Positions 53,743 to 63,703 are shown, counted from the first letter of the stretch. The stretch is 64,000 bases of DNA from Solirubrobacterales bacterium (GCA_027315115.1 DAHUYQ010000044.1:1-64000); one strand, 5' to 3'. The notes: generated from the sequence alone by a model not told the origin. Numbers and translations: made by a program.

Positions 53743-55070
53743 GCACCCAGAAGTCAGTCGCGCAGCGGAGCATGGGCCTCGGCCTGCGGGCGCTCGGCGC
53801 TCTCGCCGGCTCGCCCGCGCTGGACAAGCTCGGCATGCGCAAGCAGACCGAGAAGCTGCTCTATGGCGCCACCAAGAACGGGTTCAAGGCGGCCACCGCC
53901 GCCAGCCGCAGCTTCAAGGCCGCGCAGGGCCTCTCCGGCGGCCCGGCGCGTCAGAGCGCCACCAAAGCGGCATCGCTGTTCGACATCACCCCCGACGACG
54001 AGCAGCAGATGCTGCAGGAGGCCGTCAAGGACTTCGCCTCCGAGAAGGTGCGTCCGGCGGCCGGCGCCGCGGACGCGCAGACCGCCACGCCGGCGGAGCT
54101 GCTGGCGCAGGCGAGCGAGCTGGGCGTGAACATGCTCGGCATTCCCGAGCAGCTCGGCGGCGTGATGCAGGAGAAGGCGGCCGTGGCGGGAGTGCTGATC
54201 GCGCAGGCGCTCGCGCACGGCGACATGGGCATCGCCTACGCGGTGCTGGCTCCCGGCGCGGTCGCCACCGCGATCGGCATGTTCGGAGACGAGCATCAGC
54301 AGGCCACCTACCTGCCGGACTTCGCCGGCGAGAGCGCGCCCGCCGCGGCGCTCGCGCTGCTGGAGTCGCGTCCGCTGTTCGACCCGCTGCACCTGCAGAC
54401 CAGGGCGCGGCGCTCCGGCGGCGAGTGGGTGCTCGACGGGGCCAAGTCGCTTCTGGCGCGCGCCGGCGAGTGCGAGCTGTTCGTGATTGCGGCCGACGCG
54501 GAGGGCCTTGGCCCGGCGCTGTTCATAGTCGAGTCGTCCACTAGCGGACTCTCGGTGCAGGCCGAGCCGGCGATGGGCCTGCGGCCCGCCGCGACCGGGC
54601 GTTTGCTGATCGAGGGCGTGCGCGTGCCGGCCGGCGCGCTGCTTGCCGAGGGCCGGCGCGAGGTATACGCCGAGTGCGTCCAGCGCGCCCGGATCGCCTG
54701 GTGCGCGCTGGCCGTCGGCACCGCGCAGGCGGTGCTCGACTACGTGATCCCCTACGTCAACGAGCGCACCGCGTTCGGCGAGCCGGTCTCCAACCGCCAG
54801 GCGGTCGCCTTCGGCGTCGCGGACATCGGTATCGAGGCCGAAGCGATGAAGCTGCTCACCTACCGTGCGGCCGCGCGGGCCGACCAGGGCGCCGGCTTCG
54901 CCCACGAGGCGGCGCTCGCGCGGCGGCTGTGCGCGGCCAAGGGCATGAAGATCGGCTCCGAAGGCGTGCAGCTCCTGGGTGGCCACGGCTACGTCAAGGA
55001 GCACCCGGTGGAGCGCTGGTACAGGGACCTTCGAGCGGCGGGCGTGATGGAGGGCGCCCTGCTCGTCTAG
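53739..55070 (+). CDS. Acyl-CoA dehydrogenase family protein
   Basis: AYAECVQRARIAWCALAVGTAQAVLDYVIPYVNERTAFGEPVSNRQ...LLGGHGYVKEHPVERWYRDLRAAGVMEG. Confidence 0.88.
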   Translation: MSTQKSVAQRSMGLGLRALGALAGSPALDKLGMRKQTEKLLYGATKNGFKAATAASRSFKAAQGLSGGPARQSATKAASLFDITPDDEQQMLQEAVKDFASEKVRPAAGAADAQTATPAELLAQASELGVNMLGIPEQLGGVMQEKAAVAGVLIAQALAHGDMGIAYAVLAPGAVATAIGMFGDEHQQATYLPDFAGESAPAAALALLESRPLFDPLHLQTRARRSGGEWVLDGAKSLLARAGECELFVIAADAEGLGPALFIVESSTSGLSVQAEPAMGLRPAATGRLLIEGVRVPAGALLAEGRREVYAECVQRARIAWCALAVGTAQAVLDYVIPYVNERTAFGEPVSNRQAVAFGVADIGIEAEAMKLLTYRAAARADQGAGFAHEAALARRLCAAKGMKIGSEGVQLLGGHGYVKEHPVERWYRDLRAAGVMEGALLV

Positions 55071-55085
55071 AGCGAACGCACTCAC

Positions 55086-56300
55086 ATGATCAACCTCGAG
55101 ACACCCAAGAAGTTCAGGCCGCTGGTCGACCAGGCCAATCAGGTCGCCAAGGAGGTGCTGAGGCCGATCTCGCGCAAGTACGACCTCGCCGAGCACACCT
55201 ATCCCAAGGAGCTCGACATGCTCGCCGCGCTGATCGACGGCATGAACGAGGGCAGCGACATCGGCGGCGCCGGCGCAGCGGGCGTGCGTCGCAGCGCGGA
55301 CGCGGCCGGCGCGGGCGAGAACCGCAACGGCTCCAATCTCTCCACCGTGCTCTCGATCATCGAGATGTGCTGGGGAGACGTCGGCCTGCTGCTCACGATG
55401 CCCCGCCAGGGCCTCGGCAACTCCGCGATCGCCTCGGTGGCGACCGAGGAGCAGCTTCAGCGCTACGGAGGCCGCTGGGCGGCGATGGCGATCACCGAGC
55501 CGGAGGCCGGGTCGGACTCCGCCGCGATCAGGACCACCGCCGAGCTCGACGGCGAGGAGTACGTGCTCAACGGAGAGAAGATCTTCGTCACATCCGGCGA
55601 GCGCGCCGATCTGGTGGTGGTGTGGGCGAGCCTCGACCGCAGCAAGGGCCGCGCGGCGATCAAGTCCTTCATCGTCGAACGCGACAACCCTGGCCTGAAG
55701 CTGGAGCGCCTGGAGCACAAGCTCGGGATCAGGGCCTCGGACACCGCGAACTTCCGCCTGGAGAACTGCCGGGTGCCCAAGGACGCGCTGCTCGGCAACC
55801 CCACGATCGACGTCAAGCAGGGCTTCGCCGGCGCGATGCAGACCTTCGACAACACCCGGCCGCTGGTCGCCGCGATGGCGGTCGGCGTCGGCCGGGCGGC
55901 GCTGGAGGAGACGCGCAGCCGGCTGGCAAACGCCGGCATCGAGATCGACGACGCAGTGCCTGCGCTGTGCCAGCACGCGGCCGCCGCCCGCTTCCTGGAG
56001 CTGGAGGCCGACTGGGAGGCCGCGCGGCTTCTGACCATGCAGGCAGCCTGGATGGCCGACAACTCCAAGCCCAACTCGCTGCAGGCCTCGATGGCCAAGG
56101 CGAAGGCGGGCCGCACGTGCGTGGATGTCACGCTCGGCTGCGTGGAGCTCTGCGGCAGCGTCGGCTACGCCGAGAACGAGCTGCTGGAGAAGTGGGCCAG
56201 AGACGCCAAGATCCTCGACATCTTCGAGGGCACCCAGCAGATCCAGCTTCTGATCGTGGCGCGGCAGTTGCTGGGGAAGAGCTCTGCGGAGCTTCGGTAG
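55086..56300 (+). CDS. Acyl-CoA dehydrogenase
   Basis: AITEPEAGSDSAAIRTTAELDGEEYVLNGEKIFVTSG...KWARDAKILDIFEGTQQIQLLIVAR. Confidence 0.94.
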   Translation: MINLETPKKFRPLVDQANQVAKEVLRPISRKYDLAEHTYPKELDMLAALIDGMNEGSDIGGAGAAGVRRSADAAGAGENRNGSNLSTVLSIIEMCWGDVGLLLTMPRQGLGNSAIASVATEEQLQRYGGRWAAMAITEPEAGSDSAAIRTTAELDGEEYVLNGEKIFVTSGERADLVVVWASLDRSKGRAAIKSFIVERDNPGLKLERLEHKLGIRASDTANFRLENCRVPKDALLGNPTIDVKQGFAGAMQTFDNTRPLVAAMAVGVGRAALEETRSRLANAGIEIDDAVPALCQHAAAARFLELEADWEAARLLTMQAAWMADNSKPNSLQASMAKAKAGRTCVDVTLGCVELCGSVGYAENELLEKWARDAKILDIFEGTQQIQLLIVARQLLGKSSAELR

Positions 56301-56301
56301 A

Positions 56302-56640
56302 TCAGTGAGGCTCGCGCGATAGGTGCGCGCAAGCTCCGTGCCGTGCCAGCCCGGTGCTCGCGCCGGTCGCGGCCAGGCTCACGATCTCGGGTGGCCTGCC
56401 GGTGCTCGGCTCCTCGGCCCGAAGAAGGCGCGACCCGCCGCGTCCTTCACGTTGAGCGTGGAACGCTTCGCTGGCCAGCCGGCCGGTCAGCATTCTCACG
56501 AGGCTGCGCGAGCGTGCGATGCAGCGAGGGCAGTGCCAGACCATCAGCGGCTGGAACCTGGGAGTGATCATCAATCCGCAACGCGGACAGCCAAGTCTCT
56601 GATCCTTGGCGGCGACGGTGGATCGCTGGCGGTCGGGCAT
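56302..56640 (-). CDS. Small zinc-ribbon-like hypothetical protein
   Basis: LGCPRCGLMITPRFQPLMVWHCPRCIARSRSLVRM. Confidence 0.45.
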   Translation of the reverse strand: MPDRQRSTVAAKDQRLGCPRCGLMITPRFQPLMVWHCPRCIARSRSLVRMLTGRLASEAFHAQREGRGGSRLLRAEEPSTGRPPEIVSLAATGASTGLARHGACAHLSREPH

Positions 56641-56646
56641 GCGGCG

Positions 56647-56874
56647 TCAGTCCCGTGGCTCGCTCGCGGCAAGAGCGGCGAGCCACGCTTGGCGCTTCGC
56701 GCTGTAGCCGCCGGTGATCTCCTGGCCGATCGCCTCGAGCATGCGAATCCAGTCCAGAGCCTGCGCGAAGTCGCCCTGCTCCGCTGCCGCGTCGGCCCAG
56801 CCGAGGCTGTTCGCGACGGCCGCCAGATGCCGCGCGTCGGTGTTTCCATGTCGCTCGCTGATGGTCACGTTCAT
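56647..56874 (-). CDS. Small hypothetical protein
   Basis: 76-codon ORF (MNVTISERHGNTDARHLAAVANSLGWADAAAEQGDFAQALDWIRMLEAIG), same strand as the preceding feature. Confidence 0.45.
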   Translation of the reverse strand: MNVTISERHGNTDARHLAAVANSLGWADAAAEQGDFAQALDWIRMLEAIGQEITGGYSAKRQAWLAALAASEPRD

Positions 56875-57218
56875 GCGCCCACGTTCTCGCCGCGACATCC
56901 GTGCGAGGCATCCCGGGGGAAGGCGGCGCACTCCGCCCTGGGAGACTGATCGTGTACGTCGGCATGTCTGAACATGGCTCGGCTCCTGACGTGTGTTTCT
57001 TGGCATGACCGCTTGGGTCAGAGCACCCACGCCGGCCGAGTGTCAGAGCCGGAACATCAAGCTCGCCGAGGCTTGAAGCGAGCGAGGATCACATTAGCAG
57101 TGGCCGGCAGGGCCGGCGTGGGCGACTCGATGAAAGTCGCTTCAAGACGGCTGAGCCCGGCCCGCCGTCCGATGCGCCGCCGGCATGATCCTCTAGACTC
57201 GCCACGGCTGGAGTGCTG

Positions 57219-57824
57219 ATGAGTCACCGCGAGACCAAGCATCTGCGTGTCCTGATCGCCAATGAGCGCAAGGACCGTCTGGCGCTCGTCGCTCCGATCG
57301 TGGTTGCGCTGGGCCATGAGGTGATCGCCCGCGAGATCGACGTCGAGGACGTTGGCGCGGTGACCGCGAGAGAGCGACCGGATGTCGCGCTGGTGGGACT
57401 CGGGGAGAGCTCGGAGCACGCGCTGGAGATGATCGACAAGATCGTGCGGGAAGCGGCGTGCCCGGTGATCGCGTTGCTGCACGGCCGCGACCCGGCGTTC
57501 GTGAGCGAGGCGTCCAAGCGCGGCGTCTTCGCGCATATCAGCGACGCGGACGTCGAGGACTGGCAGAGCGCGATCGACATCGTGCTGCGGCGCTTCGCCG
57601 AGTACCAGGATCTGCAGGGCGCGTTCGGTCGTCGCGCCTTGGTCGAGCGGGCCAAGGGCATCCTGATGGAGCGCCATGGCATCGACGAGACAAGTGCTTA
57701 CGAGATGCTCCGAGAGCAATCGCGTATCGGCAACCGCAAGCTCGTCGACCTGGCGACCGCGGTCGTCGACGGTCATCGCCTGCTGCCCAGACAGCCTGAC
57801 GCTCAGACGCTCCCGCGGCCCTGA
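57219..57824 (+). CDS. ANTAR-domain response regulator
   Basis: Receiver-like N-terminus and RRALVERAKGILMERHGIDETSAYEMLREQSRIGNRKLVDLATAVV. Confidence 0.88.
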   Translation: MSHRETKHLRVLIANERKDRLALVAPIVVALGHEVIAREIDVEDVGAVTARERPDVALVGLGESSEHALEMIDKIVREAACPVIALLHGRDPAFVSEASKRGVFAHISDADVEDWQSAIDIVLRRFAEYQDLQGAFGRRALVERAKGILMERHGIDETSAYEMLREQSRIGNRKLVDLATAVVDGHRLLPRQPDAQTLPRP

Positions 57825-57910
57825 TCCGCGCTCAGATTTCGCTGCTCACGGCTCCCGCGGGCGACAGACGAGAGGCTGGCCAGACAGGGGCTGCGGCGGG
57901 CCTACACTGG

Positions 57911-58324
57911 ATGAGATTCCATATCACGACCGAGGGCAGGTTGAGGATGATGAGCGAGCACCAGCGGGACTCAGAATGGAACATCGCAGAGTGGCATGGG
58001 AAGATGCTGATCGATCGCGACGGCCAGAAGATCGGCAAGCTTCAGGATGTCTATGTCGACGTCGAGACCGACGAGCCGCAGTTCGCGACCGTCAAGGAGG
58101 GCTTCATCGGTCGCCACTTGACTTTCGTGCCGGTGGGCGGGATCGCCGTGGGCCCCAACGAGCTGCAGGTGGCCGTCTCCAGCGAGCTCGTCAAGAGCGC
58201 GCCGAACATCGAGCAGCACGGCGAGGAGCTCTCACAGGAGGACGAGTCGGCCCTCTACCACCATTACGAGCTCAACTACACGCCGCCCAACACAGAGAGC
58301 GGGCGTCGCCTTGCCCGGCGGTGA
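57911..58324 (+). CDS. PRC-barrel domain protein
   Basis: LIDRDGQKIGKLQDVYVDVETDEPQFATVKEGFIGRHLTFVPV. Confidence 0.85.
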   Translation: MRFHITTEGRLRMMSEHQRDSEWNIAEWHGKMLIDRDGQKIGKLQDVYVDVETDEPQFATVKEGFIGRHLTFVPVGGIAVGPNELQVAVSSELVKSAPNIEQHGEELSQEDESALYHHYELNYTPPNTESGRRLARR

Positions 58325-58401
58325 CCAGCCAGCTCTGCCCAAGCCCGAGCGCGTCAGCGCACGCTGCACGACAATCCAGAGAGCCGGCGGAGCTCGAATG
58401 A

Positions 58402-60408
58402 TCAGAGGTGAACGGCGGCGTGCAGGTGCCGCAGCACTTCGAGCTGCTGGGCGTGCCCGCTGCCGCCTGTGAGCACCAGCCAGGCGCCGGGCAGGCGCTC
58501 GGCGGTGAGATTGCTGTTGCCGGCATGCCCGCCGCCCATGAATCCGCCGGGGGCGTCGAAGACGCCGGCGGCGACCGCGGACGCGGTCATGTAGGGCAGC
58601 GCCGCCGGGGTGGCGCCCGGATGTTCGGCGTCCAGAAGGACGGCCGCCTGGAGCGTCGAGCCGCCGAGGGCGTAGTAGGTGTCGGCGCATGACTGGAAGG
58701 CGTGGCTTTCGAAGAGCCGGTAGCCCTTCACCTGCGGGACGACCTTGCCGCCGATCGGGGTGAGGCCGCTCATGCCTGAGGCGCTGATCTGGCAGGGGCC
58801 TCCGGCTGGCGGTGTCGAAGGCGCCGTCCAAGTGCGGGGCGCGTATGGCCCTTCGAATTCGTGGGGCTTGGGCGCCGGTTCGAAGCCCTGCGTGGCGATG
58901 CGTCGCCCATGGACGTCGAACGCGGCCGGTGTGACGCCCGCGTTCTTCACAGCCACCACGGCGAAGCGCATCCCATAGGGCAGCCCGCCCGACTGGGTGC
59001 GGACCGGCGGCCGTCCTTCGACGGAGACCGCGGCGACCTCCGGCGCGGCGAGCACCGTCGCTGTCCACCACGGCCCGGAGCCCGGACCGAGATCCTTGGA
59101 AGCGTCCAGGAGCCCGGCCGGATGGGTCAGCGCGCTGCAGCAGGAGCCGCCGCTGCCGCTGCCGGCTTCGGTTTTCAAATACGCCCAGCCCAGGGCGCCG
59201 GCTTCCAGCGCGGGCGCCACGCGCAGCGTGGTCGGGCTGGAAGCCGGCGGGGGCGTGTTGCCGTGGCCGGCCTCGGCCACGCCGGCGGAGGCCGGGACCG
59301 AAGATCCGAGCCTCACGAGCGCGCTGAGGTGGCGCAGCACCTCGACCCGCTGAGCGACTCCGCGGCCCTGTCCGACGACCAGCCAGGCGCCCGCTGCGCG
59401 CCTCGCGGTCAGGCTGCCCTCGTTGACGTACCCGGGCGCCCCGCGCACCGGCTTGAAGTCAGGCAGCGCGGCGGCGCGTGCGCCGGGCTGCGCGGCATCA
59501 AGCAGGATCAGCGCCTGCAGCGGCATCCCCGCCAGGTGGTAGAGGACCGAGACGCAGGGCAGGAAGGCATGTCCTGCGATCTGCCCGCCGACGCGCTGCG
59601 CGGGGTATGGGCGTATGGCGCTCAGCGCCTTGCCGCCCTGCGCCGTCAGCCCGGTCAGGCCGCTTGCGCGCAGGCCGCAGGCGCCCTCGGGCGTGGACGC
59701 AGGGTATTCCCACGAATGGATCGTGCCCTGAGATGGGTCGAGGTGGTTCGGCTTGCTGGGGATCGGCCGGCCTGCGGCGTCGAGGGGAACCAGCGAGCTC
59801 GGCCCGTGCGATTCGCCGCCGAGACCCGGCGGGATGCGTTGTTCTTCCGGGGTGATCGGCGTCACGATGTGTACGGCGCGCAAGCCGTAGGGGAGTCCAG
59901 GCAACGCGACCGTCGGTATGCGCGTCTTGCCGTCGGCGAGCATCGAGGCGACGTTCGAGGTGGTCAGCACGTCGTGGACCGAGCGGTGCGAATTGCCGCT
60001 GCCATAGCCCGCAAAGATCGGCTCGGAGCTCAACGCCGGACCGGTGGACTCGCCTCCCGTCTGCTTGCCGTCTTCTTCGTAGAAGATCTGCCAGCCGGCC
60101 CGGCCGACTTCCAGGGTCGGGGCGAGCCTCACGTCGAAGCCCGAGGCGCTGGAGGCGGTCTGAGCCGCGGCCCCTCCACGGCCGGCCGTGCCCGTGTGCG
60201 CGGAGGTGGCCTGCGAGCCTTCGAGCACGAAGGCGAGCGCCATCAGGCCCGCCGCCGCGACGAACGCGAAGATCGCAAGGCGCCTGCGACGCCGGTGCTG
60301 GCGCCGGCGCGCGTCTTCGATCACCCCCTGCCGGGGGTCGGGCCACGCCGGCTTCTGAGCCGAGCCGTGCGTCGAAGTGGGACGGGGTGGATCTTGGACC
60401 AGCGACAT
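58402..60408 (-). CDS. Large membrane-anchored extracytoplasmic protein with internal duplication
   Basis: N-terminal TM (LAIFAFVAAAGLMALAFVL) and two alignable halves with shared GLPYG(L/M)R, SGL/MSGLT..GGK, LQALILLDA/LQAAVLLDAEHPGA, GAWLV, (L/V)EVLRHL blocks. Confidence 0.65.
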   Translation of the reverse strand: MSLVQDPPRPTSTHGSAQKPAWPDPRQGVIEDARRRQHRRRRRLAIFAFVAAAGLMALAFVLEGSQATSAHTGTAGRGGAAAQTASSASGFDVRLAPTLEVGRAGWQIFYEEDGKQTGGESTGPALSSEPIFAGYGSGNSHRSVHDVLTTSNVASMLADGKTRIPTVALPGLPYGLRAVHIVTPITPEEQRIPPGLGGESHGPSSLVPLDAAGRPIPSKPNHLDPSQGTIHSWEYPASTPEGACGLRASGLTGLTAQGGKALSAIRPYPAQRVGGQIAGHAFLPCVSVLYHLAGMPLQALILLDAAQPGARAAALPDFKPVRGAPGYVNEGSLTARRAAGAWLVVGQGRGVAQRVEVLRHLSALVRLGSSVPASAGVAEAGHGNTPPPASSPTTLRVAPALEAGALGWAYLKTEAGSGSGGSCCSALTHPAGLLDASKDLGPGSGPWWTATVLAAPEVAAVSVEGRPPVRTQSGGLPYGMRFAVVAVKNAGVTPAAFDVHGRRIATQGFEPAPKPHEFEGPYAPRTWTAPSTPPAGGPCQISASGMSGLTPIGGKVVPQVKGYRLFESHAFQSCADTYYALGGSTLQAAVLLDAEHPGATPAALPYMTASAVAAGVFDAPGGFMGGGHAGNSNLTAERLPGAWLVLTGGSGHAQQLEVLRHLHAAVHL

Positions 60409-60489
60409 TGGAGCTAGTGACAATAGCATTATGGCTCCTTCCGAGGGCGGCGTGGCGCGCACGAAGCCCACGGGGCTGCCTTCGGGGAT

Positions 60490-61899
60490 TCAGGCGCTGT
60501 GCTGAGCGGACGGCACGGCCGGCTCCTCGCCGCCGCCGAGGTGCTCCGACTCCGGATGCCAGGGCGGCAGGCCGGCCGCTTCGGTGATCAGTCGGGTGCC
60601 GCGTCCGTGGGTGAAGAAGCTGTAGGACCAGCGCAGCAGCACCATCACCCGGTTCTCGAAGCCGATCAGATAGAAGATGTGGACCAGCAGCCAGGTCACC
60701 CAGGCGATCACGCCGGTCAGGCGCAGCCCACGCAGCTCGGCGACCGCGTGGCCGCGGCCGATCGTGGCGAGCGAGCCCTTGTCACGGTAGTGAAACGGGG
60801 GCAGCGAGCCGCCCCGCATGCGAGCCGCGATCAGCGCTCCGGCGTAGCGTCCCTGCTGCATCGCCACCGGCGCGAGTCCCGGCAGCGAATGTGGCTGACC
60901 GTCGTGCGGGTCGCGGACCTGCACCATGTCGCCGAGCGCGAGCACGTCGGGGTGGCCCGGCAGCGTCAGGTCGGGCTCGACCAGCAGCCTGCCGGCGCGG
61001 TCGGTCTGCGCGCCGGGCGCCTCGGCGAGCGCTCGTGCCAGCGGGGAGGCGCCCACGCCCGCCGCCCACACGACGGTCCGGGTCTTGATCTGCGCGTGCT
61101 CGCCGGTGGCCGTGCGCAGCTCGACGCAGTCCGGGTGCACGTCGACCATCTGGTGGCCGAGCATCAGTGTCACCCCGAGGTGCTCCAGGTCGCGGGCCGC
61201 CTTTGCCGAGAGGGAGGGTGTGAAGCCTGTCAGCACCCGGTCTGCCATCTCTACCAGGAGGACGCGGCCGCTGCGCGGGTCGCTGCTGCGGAACTCCGCC
61301 GGCAGGGTGTCCCTGGCCATCTCGGCGATCTGTCCGGCCATCTCGACTCCGGTGGGGCCGGCGCCCACGACGACGAAGGTCAGCCAGCCGAGCCGCCGCT
61401 CGGGGTCGTCCTCGAGCTCGGCGGCCTCGAACGCCTGCAGGATCCTGCCCCTGACCTGCAGCGCGCTGTCCAGCGACTTGACCTCGAGCGCGAGCGTGCG
61501 CCACTCGTCATGACCGAAGTAGGCGTAGCTGGAGCCGCCGGCCACCACCAGCGTGTCGTACGGCACCCGGCGCGCGGCGGTTCCAGCGATGGCGGGGCCG
61601 ACGATCACCTCCTTGCTCTCCAGGTCGAAGGCTTCGACCTCGCCCATCAGCACCCGTACGTCGCGCCGCCTGCGAAACACGCGGCGCAGCGGGATCGCGA
61701 TCTCGCCGGGGGAGAGGGCGCCTGTGGCCACCTGGTAGGAGAGCGGCTGGAAGAGGTGGTAGTTGTGGCGGTCGATCAGAGTGATCTCGGTGCCTGCCCG
61801 CGCGAGCGAGCTCACCGTCTGCAGGCCGCCGAAGCCGCCGCCGACCACCACCACACGTCGCGCGGGTGCTTGCGGGGTCACTCCCGCAGTCTGGCACAC
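60490..61899 (-). CDS. NAD(P)/FAD-dependent oxidoreductase (NDH-2-like)
   Basis: VVVVGGGFGGLQTVSSLARAGTEITLIDRHNYHLFQPLSYQVATGALSPGEIAIPLR; TVVWAAGVGASPLA; C-terminal amphipathic tail. Confidence 0.94.
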   Translation of the reverse strand: MCQTAGVTPQAPARRVVVVGGGFGGLQTVSSLARAGTEITLIDRHNYHLFQPLSYQVATGALSPGEIAIPLRRVFRRRRDVRVLMGEVEAFDLESKEVIVGPAIAGTAARRVPYDTLVVAGGSSYAYFGHDEWRTLALEVKSLDSALQVRGRILQAFEAAELEDDPERRLGWLTFVVVGAGPTGVEMAGQIAEMARDTLPAEFRSSDPRSGRVLLVEMADRVLTGFTPSLSAKAARDLEHLGVTLMLGHQMVDVHPDCVELRTATGEHAQIKTRTVVWAAGVGASPLARALAEAPGAQTDRAGRLLVEPDLTLPGHPDVLALGDMVQVRDPHDGQPHSLPGLAPVAMQQGRYAGALIAARMRGGSLPPFHYRDKGSLATIGRGHAVAELRGLRLTGVIAWVTWLLVHIFYLIGFENRVMVLLRWSYSFFTHGRGTRLITEAAGLPPWHPESEHLGGGEEPAVPSAQHSA

Positions 61900-62015
61900 G
61901 GGTGCTCGACGTCAGCGCTGGCCGGGCTCGCGCTCCTACGGCGGCGGCCTGCGGCGGCGCAAGCCGGCGATGGTAGGTTTCGAGCGACCCTGACACCGGT
62001 GCTACGGAGACGAAC

Positions 62016-62759
62016 ATGAGCGGCGAGACGATCGACATCCAGACCCGCGACGGAGTCGCGGACGCATATCTCTCGCGACCAGATCAGCCGGGCAGCCACC
62101 CGGGAGTGCTGCTGCTGATCGATGCGTTTGGACTGCGTGGACGGATTGCGCAGATGGCCGACAGGATCGCGGCGAAGGGGTTCGTCGTGCTGGCCCCGAA
62201 CGTCTTCTATCGCGCCCGCAGGGCGCCCGTGTTCGAGCTCGAGGGCATCGAGGACCCGGAGAAGCGCGGCGAGCTCTTCCAGAAGATCATGCCGCTGATG
62301 CAGGAGCTCACACCCGAGCGGATCATCAGCGACGCAGACGCCTACCTCGGCAAGCTGCAGGAGCTGAGCAGCGGGCCGGTGGCGCTCACCGGCTACTGCA
62401 TGGGCGGGCGGCTGGGCTGGCGGATCGCCACGGCCTACCCCGACCGGGTGGCCGCGCTCGGCGCCTTCCACACCGGTGGTCTGGTCACGGACGACCCCGA
62501 GAGCCCGCATCTGAGCGCCGGTGAGCTGCGCCAGGAGCTCTACTTCGGCTTTGCCGACAACGACCGCAGCATGACCGCCGAGAACATCGCGACATTGGAG
62601 CAGGCGTTTCGGCAGGCGGGAGTCTCCTACACGGCGGAGGTGTACGAGGGCGCCGAGCATGGCTACACGATGGCCGACACGCCCGCCTACGACGAGGCGG
62701 CGTCCGAGCGGCATTTCGAGGCGCTCTTCGAGCTGCTCGCCAAAACCGTGGCGGCATAG
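62016..62759 (+). CDS. Dienelactone hydrolase family protein
   Basis: VALTGYCMGGRLGWRIA nucleophile elbow; YEGAEHGYTMADTPAYDEAASERHFEALFELL. Confidence 0.92.
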   Translation: MSGETIDIQTRDGVADAYLSRPDQPGSHPGVLLLIDAFGLRGRIAQMADRIAAKGFVVLAPNVFYRARRAPVFELEGIEDPEKRGELFQKIMPLMQELTPERIISDADAYLGKLQELSSGPVALTGYCMGGRLGWRIATAYPDRVAALGAFHTGGLVTDDPESPHLSAGELRQELYFGFADNDRSMTAENIATLEQAFRQAGVSYTAEVYEGAEHGYTMADTPAYDEAASERHFEALFELLAKTVAA

Positions 62760-62873
62760 GCCGGGGCCGGGCCGAGGGCCGGATCTGTCTGTCCGGTTTG
62801 CGGGGGGCGGGCCGACTTCCTGCGGCCCGCCCGCTTGCCGCGCGCGCCGGGGCGGCCGGCCGGCGCTTGTAGC

Positions 62874-62925
62874 ATCTTGGTTGCGATGAGCGCAGTGGGA
62901 TCTTGGTTGCGATGAGCGCAGTGGG
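62874..62925 (+). repeat. Perfect 26-bp tandem duplication containing the start region of the next CDS
   Basis: ATCTTGGTTGCGATGAGCGCAGTGGG x2. Confidence 0.95.
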
Positions 62926-63559
62926 CTACGAACCCGGCCTGCCTGCAGCAAGCGCCCGGACCCTGTTCGGCCGGGTGATGGCGCTCGTGGCCCTGACCGT
63001 GGGCTTCGCCACGCTCGGCGTCTACGTGGCCCGCGAATCCGGCGGGGCGACGTGGTTCATCGCCTGGCTGCTGGCGCTGGGATGTCTGATCGGCCTGAAC
63101 GTCGCCAACGCCAGAGGCAACCAGAGCCTTGCGCTCCTGCTGCTGCTCGCGTTCGGGCTGCTGATCGGGGCGGCGGTGTCGACCACCGTCAACTACTACT
63201 CCGAAGTGGACCCGACAGCGGTGCGCCAGGCTTTCGGCGCTACCGCCCTGTTCGTCGGCGGCCTGGGCGCCGGCGGCTACGCGATCAGGCGTGATCTCTC
63301 CTATCTCTACCGGCTCGCCTTCTGGCTGCTGCTCGGCCTGATCCTCGCCGGGATCGTCCTGATCTTCCTGCGCATACCCTCGCTCTACACGGGCTACGCG
63401 ATCGCCGGCCTGGCGATCTTCGGCCTCTACACGGTGATCGACTTCAATCGGCTGCGCCGCGCGCGGGAGCAGGAAGCGATCCCGATCGCGGCCGGGATCT
63501 TCCTGGACATCCTCAACGTCTTCCTCTTCTTCCTGCGCATCTTCGGCAACTCGCGCTGA
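62912..63559 (+). CDS. Bax inhibitor-1 family membrane protein
   Basis: Seven-TM-like; LYRLAFWLLLGLILAGIVLIFLRIPSLYTGYAIAGLAIFGLYTVIDFNRLRR...AAGIFLDILNVFLFFLRIFG. Confidence 0.88.
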   Translation: MSAVGYEPGLPAASARTLFGRVMALVALTVGFATLGVYVARESGGATWFIAWLLALGCLIGLNVANARGNQSLALLLLLAFGLLIGAAVSTTVNYYSEVDPTAVRQAFGATALFVGGLGAGGYAIRRDLSYLYRLAFWLLLGLILAGIVLIFLRIPSLYTGYAIAGLAIFGLYTVIDFNRLRRAREQEAIPIAAGIFLDILNVFLFFLRIFGNSR

Positions 63560-63703
63560 GCAGCGCGGCCGCGCTCGGTCTGCATATCCGGGTGATGTCA
63601 CGGCGGCTGCTCGGTAGTCGGAGCGGATTCGCCCGGCGCGGCGCGGGAGCAAGCTTTGAGTCATGCCGCTCGAGGTGGCCGGCTGTGGAAGCGGGACGTG
63701 CGC

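Noticed and set aside
53754-55976. 740-aa minus-strand ORF
   Set aside because: Antisense to two convincing acyl-CoA dehydrogenases.
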